Positions 9,217-17,802 of a stretch of 40,229 bases of DNA are shown here, one piece after another. The notes beneath the pieces are model-generated. The model was not told where the DNA came from. It saw only the letters and a program-made list of their open reading frames with translations, and searched no databases. This DNA comes from Bacteroidota bacterium (GTDB taxonomy: Bacteria > Bacteroidota > Bacteroidia > Flavobacteriales > Flavobacteriaceae): NCBI GenBank assembly GCA_027621505.1, contig JAQCBK010000012.1, positions 1 to 40,229 of the forward strand. The letters are read 5' to 3'. The number at the start of each line of letters is the position of its first letter. Position 1 is the stretch's first letter. Made by a program: the position numbers and the translations under genes.

Positions 9217-9645
9217 ATGAAACCCTACTTACTTTTTTTTTCAGTCTTTTTATTTTTTTCTTGCAACCCCGAAAACCCAGTAACGTTGACGGATTTCGAA
9301 CTCAACAAAAACAAATGGGAGACCCTTGGCATTGATTCATATACTTGTACGTTTCAAATTTCTTGCTATTGTATGAGGGAGGCTACCCTTCCTAAGACTG
9401 TTCAGGTTGTCAATGGAAAAATAGTAAAAGTCGATGGTGCTACCTATGATGAGGATGAGCATTGGGGGGTTCAAACCATTAGTCAATTGTTTAATTTAAT
9501 TGAGCAATCAGAAAAAGAAAAGGTTCATACTTTGGAGGTTGATTACCATCCTGATAAAGGTTATCCCACGATGCTTTATATCGATCGAGATGAAATGATT
9601 GCAGATGAGGAGATAGGGTATTATGTAAGTGACTTAAAATATTAA
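9217..9645 (+). CDS. DUF6174-type lipoprotein
   Basis: A 142-residue protein with a lipoprotein signal (hydrophobic stretch ending FLFFSC, lipid Cys at about residue 16). The body contains SYTCTFQISCYC, NGKIVKVDGATYDEDE and VDYHPDKGYPTMLYIDRD, the pattern of DUF6174 proteins: a short N-terminal helix, a beta-rich core and a 'Y-x-P-x-x-G-Y-P' turn. Function is unknown for the family; it should sit in the outer or inner membrane facing the periplasm. Its stop codon overlaps the stop of the convergent TerB-like gene by 4 bases. Confidence 0.75.
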   Translation: MKPYLLFFSVFLFFSCNPENPVTLTDFELNKNKWETLGIDSYTCTFQISCYCMREATLPKTVQVVNGKIVKVDGATYDEDEHWGVQTISQLFNLIEQSEKEKVHTLEVDYHPDKGYPTMLYIDRDEMIADEEIGYYVSDLKY

Positions 9646-10064
9646 ACCTTAAAGCTTGCAACAAAATCGTCTTGGTCTATCCCTTTGGATACCATTTCAA
9701 GCGCAGTTTTTACAACCTGACTGGCTTGGTCGGCTTCAAACCCCAAACCCAAGACCATTTTTTCCAATAATTTCTTTTCGTTGTCATCGGCAATGTTATC
9801 CGCATAAATCATTTTACTTAAGTCGTAAAGTCTTTCAAGACGGGAGTTTTTATCGGAGGGAGGCTCAGCTTTGAATTGCTCTGGGGACTCCATAACTTTT
9901 TGAACGACTTCAGGATCAATTTCAAGAAAGATGGCCAGCCGATCAATAAAGGCTTTCTCTTCCTCAGAGATATGACCATCCGCTAAAGCCAAATTGACAA
10001 TAGCCGCAAAATGAGCTCTGTTTCTGTTTTTAAATCCTGGGGTGTAAAGCTGAGTAAAATCCAT
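9642..10064 (-). CDS. TerB-like helical protein
   Basis: A 140-residue, mostly helical cytoplasmic protein. The opening repeat FAAIVNLALADGHISEEEKAFIDRLA (first part of the TerB pattern) and the second half KMIYADNIADDNEKKLLEKM give the two-fold acidic helical arrangement of TerB/DjlA-type domains. The family is linked to tellurite resistance and stress responses, but many members stand alone with unknown roles. It ends convergently on the DUF6174 gene with overlapping stops. A TATTTTTG -7-like element lies on the same strand at 10123-10116; no matching -33 element was found, so I did not list it as a promoter. Confidence 0.75.
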   Translation of the reverse strand: MDFTQLYTPGFKNRNRAHFAAIVNLALADGHISEEEKAFIDRLAIFLEIDPEVVQKVMESPEQFKAEPPSDKNSRLERLYDLSKMIYADNIADDNEKKLLEKMVLGLGFEADQASQVVKTALEMVSKGIDQDDFVASFKV

Positions 10065-10143
10065 ATAAAGTCAATTAATTTTTTTAAAGTTTCCCGTTAA
10101 AAGTAATCAGAATATCAAAAATACAGTCAATAAAAAATGATTT

Positions 10144-11391
10144 TTACTGTGTGTTTTTAAGAGGGGAATTGGTTTGGGAAGTATATTCAAAACACTGCAG
10201 TTCAAAGAAAGGTAGGGCGGCCAGAAGATGATCGAATATATCAGACATGATGCGTTCATAATTCACCCAAACTTTGTCCTTAACAAAGACGTAGACCTCA
10301 AGTGGAACACCTTCAGGGGAGGGTGCCAATTGCCTTACCATTACAGTCAAATCATTGTTGATTTCCGGGTGATTTTGTAAATAAGCCAAAGCATACCTTC
10401 GGAAGAGTCCAATATTGGTCATATTTCTTCCGTTGAGCAAAAGAGATTTATCCGTGCCTTTGGCATTGTTTTCCTCATCGATTTCATTTTTTCTTTGAGA
10501 GATATAGGGAGCAATTCGCTCGATCTTCAAAAGCTTTTGAAGCTGTAAATCATTAACAAAATGTATACTTGAGACCCTAATTAGTAATGCTCTTTTGATC
10601 CTCCTTCCCCCAGATTCGCTCATTCCCCTCCAGTTTATAAATGAATCTGAAACCAGTTTGTAGGTAGGAATAGAGGTGATGGTATTGTCAAAGTTCCGAA
10701 TTTTGACTGTTGAGAGGTTGATTTCTATCACATCTCCATCGGCGTTGCAGTTCTTCATGGTGATCCAATCCCCAATCCTTACCGTGTCGTTGATTGTTAC
10801 TTGAATGCTGGCAACAAAACCGAGTAAGGTATCTTTAAAGATCAACAAAATCAGAGCAGAGAGTGCCCCCATTGTAGCCAAAAAAGTACCGATGTCCTTT
10901 CCTGAGAGTATTGAGAAAATTAGCAGGACCCCAATAAACCAAACAAAAATCATGATGACTTGAATATAGCTGTCAATGGGTTTGTCTTTGAAGTTTTTGA
11001 GCGTTTTTAGGAAGTCTTTTAACGCATTCAGTAGCCTTCTTACCAAAACAATGGTCAAAACAGCTCCAAAAACATTTAAAAGGGATTCACTCAGCTTAAT
11101 CATAGAGGGAAAAGAATATAGTGCAGGCTTGACAAAGCTCATCAAAAAGAACAGTGATGGGAAGTATGATAGGGTTTCAGGAATTTTGTTAATGATGAGA
11201 TAGTCGTCCAGCTTAGATATTGTCTTCTTCGAGATCCTAACAAAAACCACCCTCAGGATCCGTTTGCAGATCAACCATAGGACACAGGCAAATACACCGA
11301 TAAAAATTAAAAAGGTTATTGCCTCAAGATTTTCGGATAAATTTTTACTGAGTCCCACTCCTTCGAGGAAATCCTTAACTAAATCTTTCAT
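10144..11391 (-). CDS. YbdG/MscM-type mechanosensitive ion channel
   Basis: A 415-residue protein with about four to five N-terminal membrane spans (up to residue 190) followed by the MscS-type pore helix and cytoplasmic beta domain: KDTLLGFVASIQVTINDTVR, IGDWITMKNCNADGDVIEIN, TITSIPTYKLVSDSFINWRG and MSESGGRRIKRALLI. The combination NADGDV, IPTYKLVSDSFINWRGM and SGGRRIKR is typical of the YbdG (MscM) branch rather than MscS itself. It would sit in the inner membrane and open under tension in hypo-osmotic shock. Monocistronic by spacing; a TAAATTTG -7-like element lies just upstream (11413-11406) without a convincing -33 partner. Confidence 0.88.
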   Translation of the reverse strand: MKDLVKDFLEGVGLSKNLSENLEAITFLIFIGVFACVLWLICKRILRVVFVRISKKTISKLDDYLIINKIPETLSYFPSLFFLMSFVKPALYSFPSMIKLSESLLNVFGAVLTIVLVRRLLNALKDFLKTLKNFKDKPIDSYIQVIMIFVWFIGVLLIFSILSGKDIGTFLATMGALSALILLIFKDTLLGFVASIQVTINDTVRIGDWITMKNCNADGDVIEINLSTVKIRNFDNTITSIPTYKLVSDSFINWRGMSESGGRRIKRALLIRVSSIHFVNDLQLQKLLKIERIAPYISQRKNEIDEENNAKGTDKSLLLNGRNMTNIGLFRRYALAYLQNHPEINNDLTVMVRQLAPSPEGVPLEVYVFVKDKVWVNYERIMSDIFDHLLAALPFFELQCFEYTSQTNSPLKNTQ

Positions 11392-11454
11392 GGTATTATT
11401 TTATTCAAATTTAAAATTAGATTAAATCGTCTCTATATCGAGGTGAGATTGAAT

Positions 11455-11480
11455 AAAAAAACCCCTATATGAGGGGTTTA
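11455..11480 (-). terminator. Rho-independent terminator after the DUF2911 gene
   Basis: A perfect inverted repeat AAACCCCT/AGGGGTTT (11459-11466 and 11472-11479) with a 5-base loop is followed, in the minus direction, by a run of seven T residues. It lies 20 bases after the DUF2911 stop and separates that gene from the mechanosensitive channel. Confidence 0.82.
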
Positions 11481-11499
11481 ACAAATGATTTTGGTTGAT

Positions 11500-12030
11500 T
11501 TATAGAATCGTAATGGGAATCTCTACCCTTACATTTCCCCAGCCACCATGAAGCACTACATTATTTCCTTGTCCACTAAATGCAAATGAAAAGGCTTCTA
11601 TGTACTCCGTTGATTCCATGACAGGAACTTCAAGTCTTGCAACGTCTTTTGATTGGTCATAGTTATAGGCTCCCCAAACGTTAGTTGCAGAATTAATGAT
11701 GATTTCTGAAGTGTTATCCTTGGCATAGGAGTACATGGTGTATGTTCCCGCTTTGATAACGGTATCTCCTAATTTGATTGATTTATAAAGTCTAATTTCG
11801 GTTGCTTCATTGGCACCGGTTCTCCAAACTTTGTAAGTGGGAACTAAATCCGCTAAATCTCTTCCTTTCAATTGAGGTCGGCTGTAAGTGATCACAATAG
11901 CCTTATCCGTTTCACGGTTGGAAGCAGGGTAATAAGCTCGATCCATTGGACTTTTGTCCAAACCCTTAAAATCTTGAGCTTTGATTGTCGAAGCTGAAGC
12001 TACAATAAGAATAATGAGTAGTTTTTTCAT
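11500..12030 (-). CDS. DUF2911 secreted protein
   Basis: A 176-residue protein with a cleavable signal (MKKLLIILIVASASTIKAQ). The body matches DUF2911: SPMDRAYYPASNRETDK, ITYSRPQLKGRDL, KVWRTGANEATEI, AGTYTMYSYAKDN and the closing HGGWGNVRVEIPITI. Members are exported proteins of Bacteroidota with unknown function. It follows the zinc-ribbon gene by 24 bases and is followed by a strong terminator, so the two probably form a short operon. Confidence 0.85.
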   Translation of the reverse strand: MKKLLIILIVASASTIKAQDFKGLDKSPMDRAYYPASNRETDKAIVITYSRPQLKGRDLADLVPTYKVWRTGANEATEIRLYKSIKLGDTVIKAGTYTMYSYAKDNTSEIIINSATNVWGAYNYDQSKDVARLEVPVMESTEYIEAFSFAFSGQGNNVVLHGGWGNVRVEIPITIL

Positions 12031-12054
12031 TGGGTAATTTATTATGTTAAAAAT

Positions 12055-12246
12055 TTAATTGTTGCAAACCATCTCGATACCACAACAAGAGGGAGATTTG
12101 ATCTTACCTTCACATTCTGGGCATTTTGATATTTGGATTGTTGTTCCATCGTCCAGTCTTAGAAGGTCATCAACCAAAGGCTGGTCACATTTAGCACAGC
12201 TGGCATTGACGGCCATTCCACAATTATTGCATTCGTAAGTTGCCAT
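12055..12246 (-). CDS. Small zinc-ribbon protein
   Basis: A 63-residue protein with four cysteine pairs or near-pairs: CNNC at the start, CAKC in the middle, CPEC, and a CC at the end (SPSCCGIEMVCNN). The spacing suggests two zinc-binding ribbons. It is cytoplasmic by lack of any signal. Role unknown. It is the last core-type gene before the glycan cluster begins and is probably co-transcribed with the DUF2911 gene 24 bases downstream. Confidence 0.7.
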   Translation of the reverse strand: MATYECNNCGMAVNASCAKCDQPLVDDLLRLDDGTTIQISKCPECEGKIKSPSCCGIEMVCNN

Positions 12247-12300
12247 TGTTTTTTATTTAAAGTTAATCATTTGAATTAAATTGGTATGCATTCAGGCAAT

Positions 12301-14604
12301 TTATTTCACTTCTAACAAGTGATTTCCAGAGGGAAAGTTTTGGAGGTGAAAGCTCCCATTGTCAATATTTGCATTTAAGATGTTTCCATTCACGTAAAGT
12401 GACTTACTCCCTTTGGATGCGGGGATTTTAATATCTGCAACAACTCCACCAGGAATTTCTACTGTAAGGGAATATTTGTTTTCAGTTTGTTTGCACTCTA
12501 CCGCTACACTACCACTGATAAAACTTGTTTTTAGACGGGCAAATTCCAATTCTCCTATTTTGGGATGTATTTTAATATGTTGCGCACCAGGACTGATCGG
12601 TTCCACACCCATCATTTTTCTTACTATGATGTTGGCTGGTGCACCGCCCCAAGCGTGATTCAAGTCTAAATTGGGCTTGTAGCGCTTGTCCCAAGCTTCC
12701 ATGGTCATGGTTGATCCATATCGGATCATATTGTACCAGCTTCGCTCGGTTTTTGCTGCCATCAGTCCAATGGCATGTTGGTCTCCGCCATTATCAAATA
12801 ACCCTTCCAATAATATTTGAGAACCATAAACACTACAAGACATTTTTTTCTCACCAATGAAATCAACCACATTTTTGACATCTTTTTCTGGAATCAGACC
12901 GAAAGTCAAAGCAAACATATTGGCGTGTTGAGATTTGTGTGAGGTATCCTCTCCGTCATTGATCAGGCCATTGGTTGAATCTTGAAAGGTTTCTAAAAAA
13001 GCAACTTTAAGTCGCTCAGCTTGATCATTGTACAGGGCAACATCATCGCTTTTATTGAAGTCCTTCGCTATGTTCACCATTATTTTTAGTGCCCCATAGT
13101 ACAGTGAATTGACCACAGCGTTATAGGTTTGATAAACATATCCATCATTTTCTCCAGGATGTTCTTTTTCTGTCCCTTTAAAATGATCCAGGTTGTCATA
13201 ACCACCCGGGGGAGCGGCCTGTGGCCAGTCGACAATGTCTCTCAGATTGTTATTTTTTCCCCAATGGTTTTTGTGTAATTTTTTAAAAAAAGCTTCGGTT
13301 TGTTTGCCCGTTAACGTGCTGATCAGTCCCGTCTCGTCTGACAGATCCATGAGGGTTTTGATTTTCAGCTCGTCATAATATTTTAAGATAAATCGATTGT
13401 CACCAGTATAAAGGTAATCGTACCAAGCCATCAATATATTGTAAAGCGTCCACTCGGTGGGCCAGGTTGGGTTGAACAATAGATGCTTCATGCTCCCCCT
13501 CGCAAGGCCATACTCTGCATCCACGGCATAGTGGGAAAGTTGATTGATATAAGCATCAGCTTCATAAGGGATTCGCTCTCTGTCTCCGTCAACATAATAG
13601 CCACAGAAACTGGTAGCTTTCATGGAGTATTTACAAAGATCCCAAACCTGGTTTAAAACCTCATCACTTGAATCGAATGAGGAGGCAGTTTCATCAAAAG
13701 TATAGTTTACCATTGTTCTTACCACATCATCTGATTTCAACTCGCCTGTATAACCTTCAACTTGCAAATATCTGAAAGGATAAACTTCTCCAATGTAATC
13801 TGGCATTTGAATCATAAACCGGTTGCTGGCCCTTTTTTTGTTTTCAGGCCAATTGATTTCATACCAATGCGTTCCTGGTTTCAGTAAGAGTTGGCTTTGG
13901 TGATATCTTATGTTTTGTCCAGGTTTTGGATCGATTGAAAATTTATTTTTTTGCACCATTTCACCCACACTTATCAAAATGGTGTCTTCTTCGCTGGCGG
14001 TTAAAGCCAACTTGAGCTTGGCAAAAGCTGCTTTTTCGAAATCAATAAAATAACCCAGCTTTGTTTTCTTGACCATTTTCGGAGATTGATCAGTGGCAAT
14101 AAGGGGTTCTTGGGAAAATTTTTCATCGCTGGGATTGGGGGCAACAACAAATGCCTGGGGCTGGGAATAGCTTGATGTTTTCTCTTGTTCGTCCCAATAT
14201 CTTAGCTTCCAATGGTATACTTTGTTTCCCTCTAATTTTTTTCCTTGATAAAGGGTTGAAGCTTTTTGAGAGGATACCTTACCGCTATCCCATAGGTCTC
14301 CTTTGTTTTGATTCAATAAATCTGGATTACTGCTCACCAATAGCTGAAAAGCTGAGGTTTCCTTGGAACGATCATCCAATTTCCAATGAAAGATAGGGTT
14401 ATTGGATTGTACTATGGCGATCTCATATTGATTTTTGCTTAAAATGTCGTCATTCAAACCAAGGTCTTGTTTTTTTCCTTCCAATCCGACATAGTCGGGA
14501 TGACGCATCAAATCGGTGCGGAGGCCGGTGGGTTGAATAGGAGATTGGCAACTCAAAAACAGTGGAATTAAGATCCAAATCTTTAGATAATGTGAAATTT
14601 TCAT
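12301..14604 (-). CDS. GH78-like alpha-L-rhamnosidase lipoprotein
   Basis: A 767-residue protein with a lipoprotein signal (FLSC, lipid Cys19). Residues about 60-155 form a fibronectin-like N-terminal domain of bacterial rhamnosidases (FQLLVSSNPDLL, VYHWKLRYWDEQ). A beta-sandwich follows to about 300 (FRYLQVEGYTGEL), then an (alpha/alpha)6-barrel. The catalytic region DGDRERIPYEADAYINQ lies at 339-355, with WPTEWTLYNILMAWYDYLYTG next; in GH78 the acidic residues here supply the general acid. The C-terminal piece (GVEPISPGAQHIKIHPK, then GGVVADIKIPA) is the usual beta-sandwich. It should release terminal alpha-L-rhamnose, perhaps from an oligosaccharide already desulfated. Family placement is firm; specificity is inferred. 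It is the last gene of the minus arm, 203 bases after the phosphatase. Confidence 0.82.
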   Translation of the reverse strand: MKISHYLKIWILIPLFLSCQSPIQPTGLRTDLMRHPDYVGLEGKKQDLGLNDDILSKNQYEIAIVQSNNPIFHWKLDDRSKETSAFQLLVSSNPDLLNQNKGDLWDSGKVSSQKASTLYQGKKLEGNKVYHWKLRYWDEQEKTSSYSQPQAFVVAPNPSDEKFSQEPLIATDQSPKMVKKTKLGYFIDFEKAAFAKLKLALTASEEDTILISVGEMVQKNKFSIDPKPGQNIRYHQSQLLLKPGTHWYEINWPENKKRASNRFMIQMPDYIGEVYPFRYLQVEGYTGELKSDDVVRTMVNYTFDETASSFDSSDEVLNQVWDLCKYSMKATSFCGYYVDGDRERIPYEADAYINQLSHYAVDAEYGLARGSMKHLLFNPTWPTEWTLYNILMAWYDYLYTGDNRFILKYYDELKIKTLMDLSDETGLISTLTGKQTEAFFKKLHKNHWGKNNNLRDIVDWPQAAPPGGYDNLDHFKGTEKEHPGENDGYVYQTYNAVVNSLYYGALKIMVNIAKDFNKSDDVALYNDQAERLKVAFLETFQDSTNGLINDGEDTSHKSQHANMFALTFGLIPEKDVKNVVDFIGEKKMSCSVYGSQILLEGLFDNGGDQHAIGLMAAKTERSWYNMIRYGSTMTMEAWDKRYKPNLDLNHAWGGAPANIIVRKMMGVEPISPGAQHIKIHPKIGELEFARLKTSFISGSVAVECKQTENKYSLTVEIPGGVVADIKIPASKGSKSLYVNGNILNANIDNGSFHLQNFPSGNHLLEVK

Positions 14605-14782
14605 ACTTATAAATTTAATTTTTTAAAAAAATCTGAACTCCTCTATACCTCACACCATTAACTTGTCTGAATGGATTATAAAAAAAGCAGTATGGGGAAT
14701 CTATAGAATCAGTCACTTCAACGTCTTTTTATGGGTTTTGTTTATTGGTCTTTTTAGAATTTCATTGAGAAAAAGAAGCCCT

Positions 14783-14796
14783 TTGAGTAAACGATC
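14783..14796 (-). promoter_or_regulatory. Weak copy of the cluster's shared motif
   Basis: In the minus direction the sequence reads GATCGTTTACTCAA, sharing the TCGTTTAC octamer with the site before the Gfo/Idh/MocA gene. It lies in the 203-base gap between the phosphatase and GH78 genes, about 180 bases before the latter. The match is partial and could be chance. I see nothing else of note in this gap. Confidence 0.2.
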
Positions 14797-14807
14797 CACC
14801 AAAAAAA

Positions 14808-16130
14808 TTAGTCAATAAATCTGTTTTTACCCTTGGTTTTTTCTAACTCAAAACGATCAAACATTTCACCAGTAGCGGTAAATGATTTGTAAATCAATCG
14901 ATTTTCATCAATCGTTATGTGTTGAAACAACTGAGTTCGTTCTCCGGTTTTTTCTTTTGTGGCTCCAAATTCTCCCCAGCCAGACTCACTCAGGCTATAC
15001 ATCTTTCCTCCACTGACCGAGACCACATAAACCGGGCCTACAACATATTTTTCTTCTGTAATATTGTCTACTGCAATGGGGTTTTCATAGACGGCCCCTC
15101 GGGCATAACTGTGGTCGTGTCCTTGCAAAGCAAGATCAACACCGTATTGATCAAATATGGGTTTCCAATGTTTCCTGAGTTCCTCATTGTCCCGTCCTCT
15201 TGAAGCTGAAAAAACAGGGTGATGGTAGGTTACAACGGTCCACTTTTTGTCATTTTCCTCCAATACTTTTTTGAGCCATCCGGCTTGGAGTTCTATATCT
15301 CTATTACTGTTTAGTCCTATGACTTTAAGGTCTGGGTAATCAATAAAATAACAGGTTTCAAGCAGCTCCTCAGGTCCATTATTTGGGAGGCCAAACTGTG
15401 CGTTCCATTGCATGGAGAGTACTCTTTCCCCTTTGGGTGTGTTGGAGTCCATACTGCGGTATTCGTGATTTCCTGGAACTGCAATGGCAGGGATTTCACT
15501 GTGTATAAATCCTCCAGCATCAAACCACTCATTCCACTCACTTTCATCATGAGCATTGTTCACCAAATCACCCGCATGAATAAAAAAATCTGCTTCAGGG
15601 GCTTTTTTGTAGGCATTTCTGATCACTCTCGACCATAATTCTAAAATAAAATTCTGTGCATCTCCTACATATAAGAATGATAGGGGTGCGGTTTGGTCAT
15701 TGGCTGTAGTAAATTGGTGCCACTCACTTTTAAAATCATCATTTCCAACACGATATGCATACAGTGTATTGGGGCTCAAACTCTCAATTTGAACCTCAAA
15801 AAAAGAGGATTCAAAACCATCTGGTGTGGCGTTGGCAGAATTGATGAGTGTCCTTTTGGCAGTATGTGTCTTGCTGTTTTCCCTAAAATCAGGTCCCGGT
15901 CCAGCTGGAGCAATTTGAACATAGCCAACTTTATTGTCCGCATGGGTTCTCCAGTTGATGGCAATGGATCGCGCAGGATCTGAAGTAGCACTCAAAATTA
16001 CATGATCTGGAAAATGATTGGGAGCTGCCCATTCCTTAATGATTTCATTAAGTTGTTGTGATTTATCTTGACCAAAACCAAAAGAAAGGGTAAAGAAAAC
16101 CAACATCAAAGAGAAGATTGTTTTGATCAT
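14808..16130 (-). CDS. Purple-acid-phosphatase-like metallophosphoesterase (exported)
   Basis: A 440-residue protein with a signal peptide (IFSLMLVFFTLSFGFGQ). A fibronectin-like purple-acid-phosphatase N domain (about 40-143: ATSDPARSIAINWRT, LSPNTLYAYRVGND) precedes a metallophosphoesterase core with every metal motif: VGDAQN (Asp157), HAGDLVNN (Asp188), PGNHE (220-223), YHHP (302-305) and GHDHSYARG (337-345). The family hydrolyses phosphomonoesters or diesters in the periplasm. I chose the ATG at 16130 because it opens the signal peptide; an upstream in-frame ATG at 16310 would add 60 unlikely residues lying inside the neighbouring gene. It lies 88 bases after the DUF6807-DUF1080 gene. Its place among sulfatases suggests a phosphorylated or sulfated glycan substrate, or nucleotide scavenging; unproven. 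Confidence 0.85.
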   Translation of the reverse strand: MIKTIFSLMLVFFTLSFGFGQDKSQQLNEIIKEWAAPNHFPDHVILSATSDPARSIAINWRTHADNKVGYVQIAPAGPGPDFRENSKTHTAKRTLINSANATPDGFESSFFEVQIESLSPNTLYAYRVGNDDFKSEWHQFTTANDQTAPLSFLYVGDAQNFILELWSRVIRNAYKKAPEADFFIHAGDLVNNAHDESEWNEWFDAGGFIHSEIPAIAVPGNHEYRSMDSNTPKGERVLSMQWNAQFGLPNNGPEELLETCYFIDYPDLKVIGLNSNRDIELQAGWLKKVLEENDKKWTVVTYHHPVFSASRGRDNEELRKHWKPIFDQYGVDLALQGHDHSYARGAVYENPIAVDNITEEKYVVGPVYVVSVSGGKMYSLSESGWGEFGATKEKTGERTQLFQHITIDENRLIYKSFTATGEMFDRFELEKTKGKNRFID

Positions 16131-16218
16131 AATTTTAATATTGATTTGGTGTAAGGTATAAAAAAACCGCAAACAAAATATTTGAAATCTGGATGGTGGT
16201 TCAAATTTTAAAAAAGGT

Positions 16219-17796
16219 TTAGAAACTTGCAATATCGATCGACTTGTACCATATTTCCATGTCTCTATTGCCGTGCAGTTGAAGACCAACAGGCCCTGAT
16301 AAATTGGCATTTTCCATAATGTAGTCCATCACTTGTTTTCCGTTGAGCCATACACGATAACGGTTGCCGATTGCTTCGGCTTCCATTTTGTTCCAACCCT
16401 CCAGTTTGAGAAGTGATGCTGCTAAGGTGGCTTCTTTTGGATATCCTTGTTTGGGGACATATGGAGAGCCAGTCATGTCTCTTTTAAGCGAACCCGAAAT
16501 TCCAATTTGAATTTGAGGATTGCTGGCATCGTCACCACGCATAAAAATCCCCGAGTCGACTGTGCCTGGGCCAAATTTAAATTTTAAACGAACGCGGAAG
16601 TTACCAAAGCTGTCTTTGGTCCATAGGGTTGATCCTTTTTGTTCAGGACCGCTTTTGACTTTTAATATTTTATCTTCAACAGACCACCATATATTGTTTT
16701 CTGGTATAATCCACTGATCCAAATTACTACCGTCAAAATAACTTGTGTACTCTTTGGCGACCAAAGAAAATTTATTGATTTCCTTTGGATTTAAAACGGA
16801 ACCATTGTGAATGAGCATTCTGTAATGAAAGCTCACGGATTCACCGTTTTTCAACGCGAAATTTAAGGCTTCTTTTCCTTCAGAGAAAACCGCTTGCCCT
16901 AAGGGATTGGCAGAGAACAGACCATAGTCTCTGGCATGCCAATAGGTTGGATATCCCACATTATTGGGGTGGTCCATAATGGTAATGGATACCGGTTCTC
17001 CATCTATGGTGCTGTAAAGTTTTACCCATTCGGCACGAGTCCCCCAAACATCGTTCCCCTCGATTCCCTCGCTGCTGAGGTAATTTCCATTGACTCCAGT
17101 ATTGTCCAATACCTTTACCTCTGTAGGGTTGCCTTGTGCATCGACAAAAATAGCCGGTTTTTTCGCGGGCAACTCCATGGCTCGGGTAACACGAACACCA
17201 AATACACCCTCTTTGTTGTCCTTAAAAGAAATATCTTGAAGTGCTTTTAGCGTGGTGTATCGATCAATGACTCGGGTTTTGCCTTCTTGAGAAAATTTAA
17301 AGACCGTAGTCTCCTCCAACATGGATTCACCAGCAGTGCTTTGCCAACTACTTCTGGTAGTCAAACTTCCATTTTGCTGATCAATCTTGACGATCTCGTT
17401 GTGTACAATTTTACCATAATCCTTTAATTTCTCCTTTGGGATGGCATGTGAGTTGTTCCAAAAATCAAGTCCATTAACATCACCATAGTTGAACCAATGC
17501 CCCATATGATGCGGATGATCCACGCGTTCCCCTGGTTTGGGATCAATAGGAAAACCTCTTGTTAAGGTTTTACCACTGGTGGTCACCAAGGGAAAAAGCA
17601 CTGGTTTTGGTAATGTTGCTTCATAATGATAACTGCTGAATAGAGACCCATTGAGTAGGACGTCAATTTTTTGATTGGGCTGATCGTTAACAAAAACAAC
17701 CGAAGGACTTTCTCCTCCGGTTTTTTTGGTTTGTCCCTCGCACGAAATCATACTGATGCCTAGGATAAAGATTATAATAAAAACCCTTCTCATCAC
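16219..17796 (-). CDS. DUF6807 (PmoA-like) - DUF1080 fusion lipoprotein
   Basis: A 525-residue lipoprotein (signal ending SMISC) with two domains. Residues about 30-340 are a DUF6807/PmoA-like beta-rich domain: PVLFPLVTTSGKTLTRGFPI, then VDHPHHMGHWFNYGDVNGLD with the conserved HPHHMG. Residues about 350-525 are a DUF1080 (3-keto-disaccharide hydrolase-type, jelly-roll) domain: SYFDGSNLDQWI, SGIFMRGDD, EGWNKMEAEAIGNRYRVWLN. DUF1080 proteins of gut Bacteroides have been reported to cleave 3-keto-glycosides by elimination (from memory of that work). The gene starts 6 bases after the stop of the Tat-type Gfo/Idh/MocA oxidoreductase, the kind of enzyme that would make the 3-keto sugar. Confidence 0.82.
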   Translation of the reverse strand: MMRRVFIIIFILGISMISCEGQTKKTGGESPSVVFVNDQPNQKIDVLLNGSLFSSYHYEATLPKPVLFPLVTTSGKTLTRGFPIDPKPGERVDHPHHMGHWFNYGDVNGLDFWNNSHAIPKEKLKDYGKIVHNEIVKIDQQNGSLTTRSSWQSTAGESMLEETTVFKFSQEGKTRVIDRYTTLKALQDISFKDNKEGVFGVRVTRAMELPAKKPAIFVDAQGNPTEVKVLDNTGVNGNYLSSEGIEGNDVWGTRAEWVKLYSTIDGEPVSITIMDHPNNVGYPTYWHARDYGLFSANPLGQAVFSEGKEALNFALKNGESVSFHYRMLIHNGSVLNPKEINKFSLVAKEYTSYFDGSNLDQWIIPENNIWWSVEDKILKVKSGPEQKGSTLWTKDSFGNFRVRLKFKFGPGTVDSGIFMRGDDASNPQIQIGISGSLKRDMTGSPYVPKQGYPKEATLAASLLKLEGWNKMEAEAIGNRYRVWLNGKQVMDYIMENANLSGPVGLQLHGNRDMEIWYKSIDIASF

Positions 17797-17802
17797 ACTG
17801 TA

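Noticed and set aside
16131-16310. 60-residue N-terminal extension of the purple-acid-phosphatase-like protein
   Set aside because: It overlaps the upstream gene and precedes a good signal peptide that starts at 16130.
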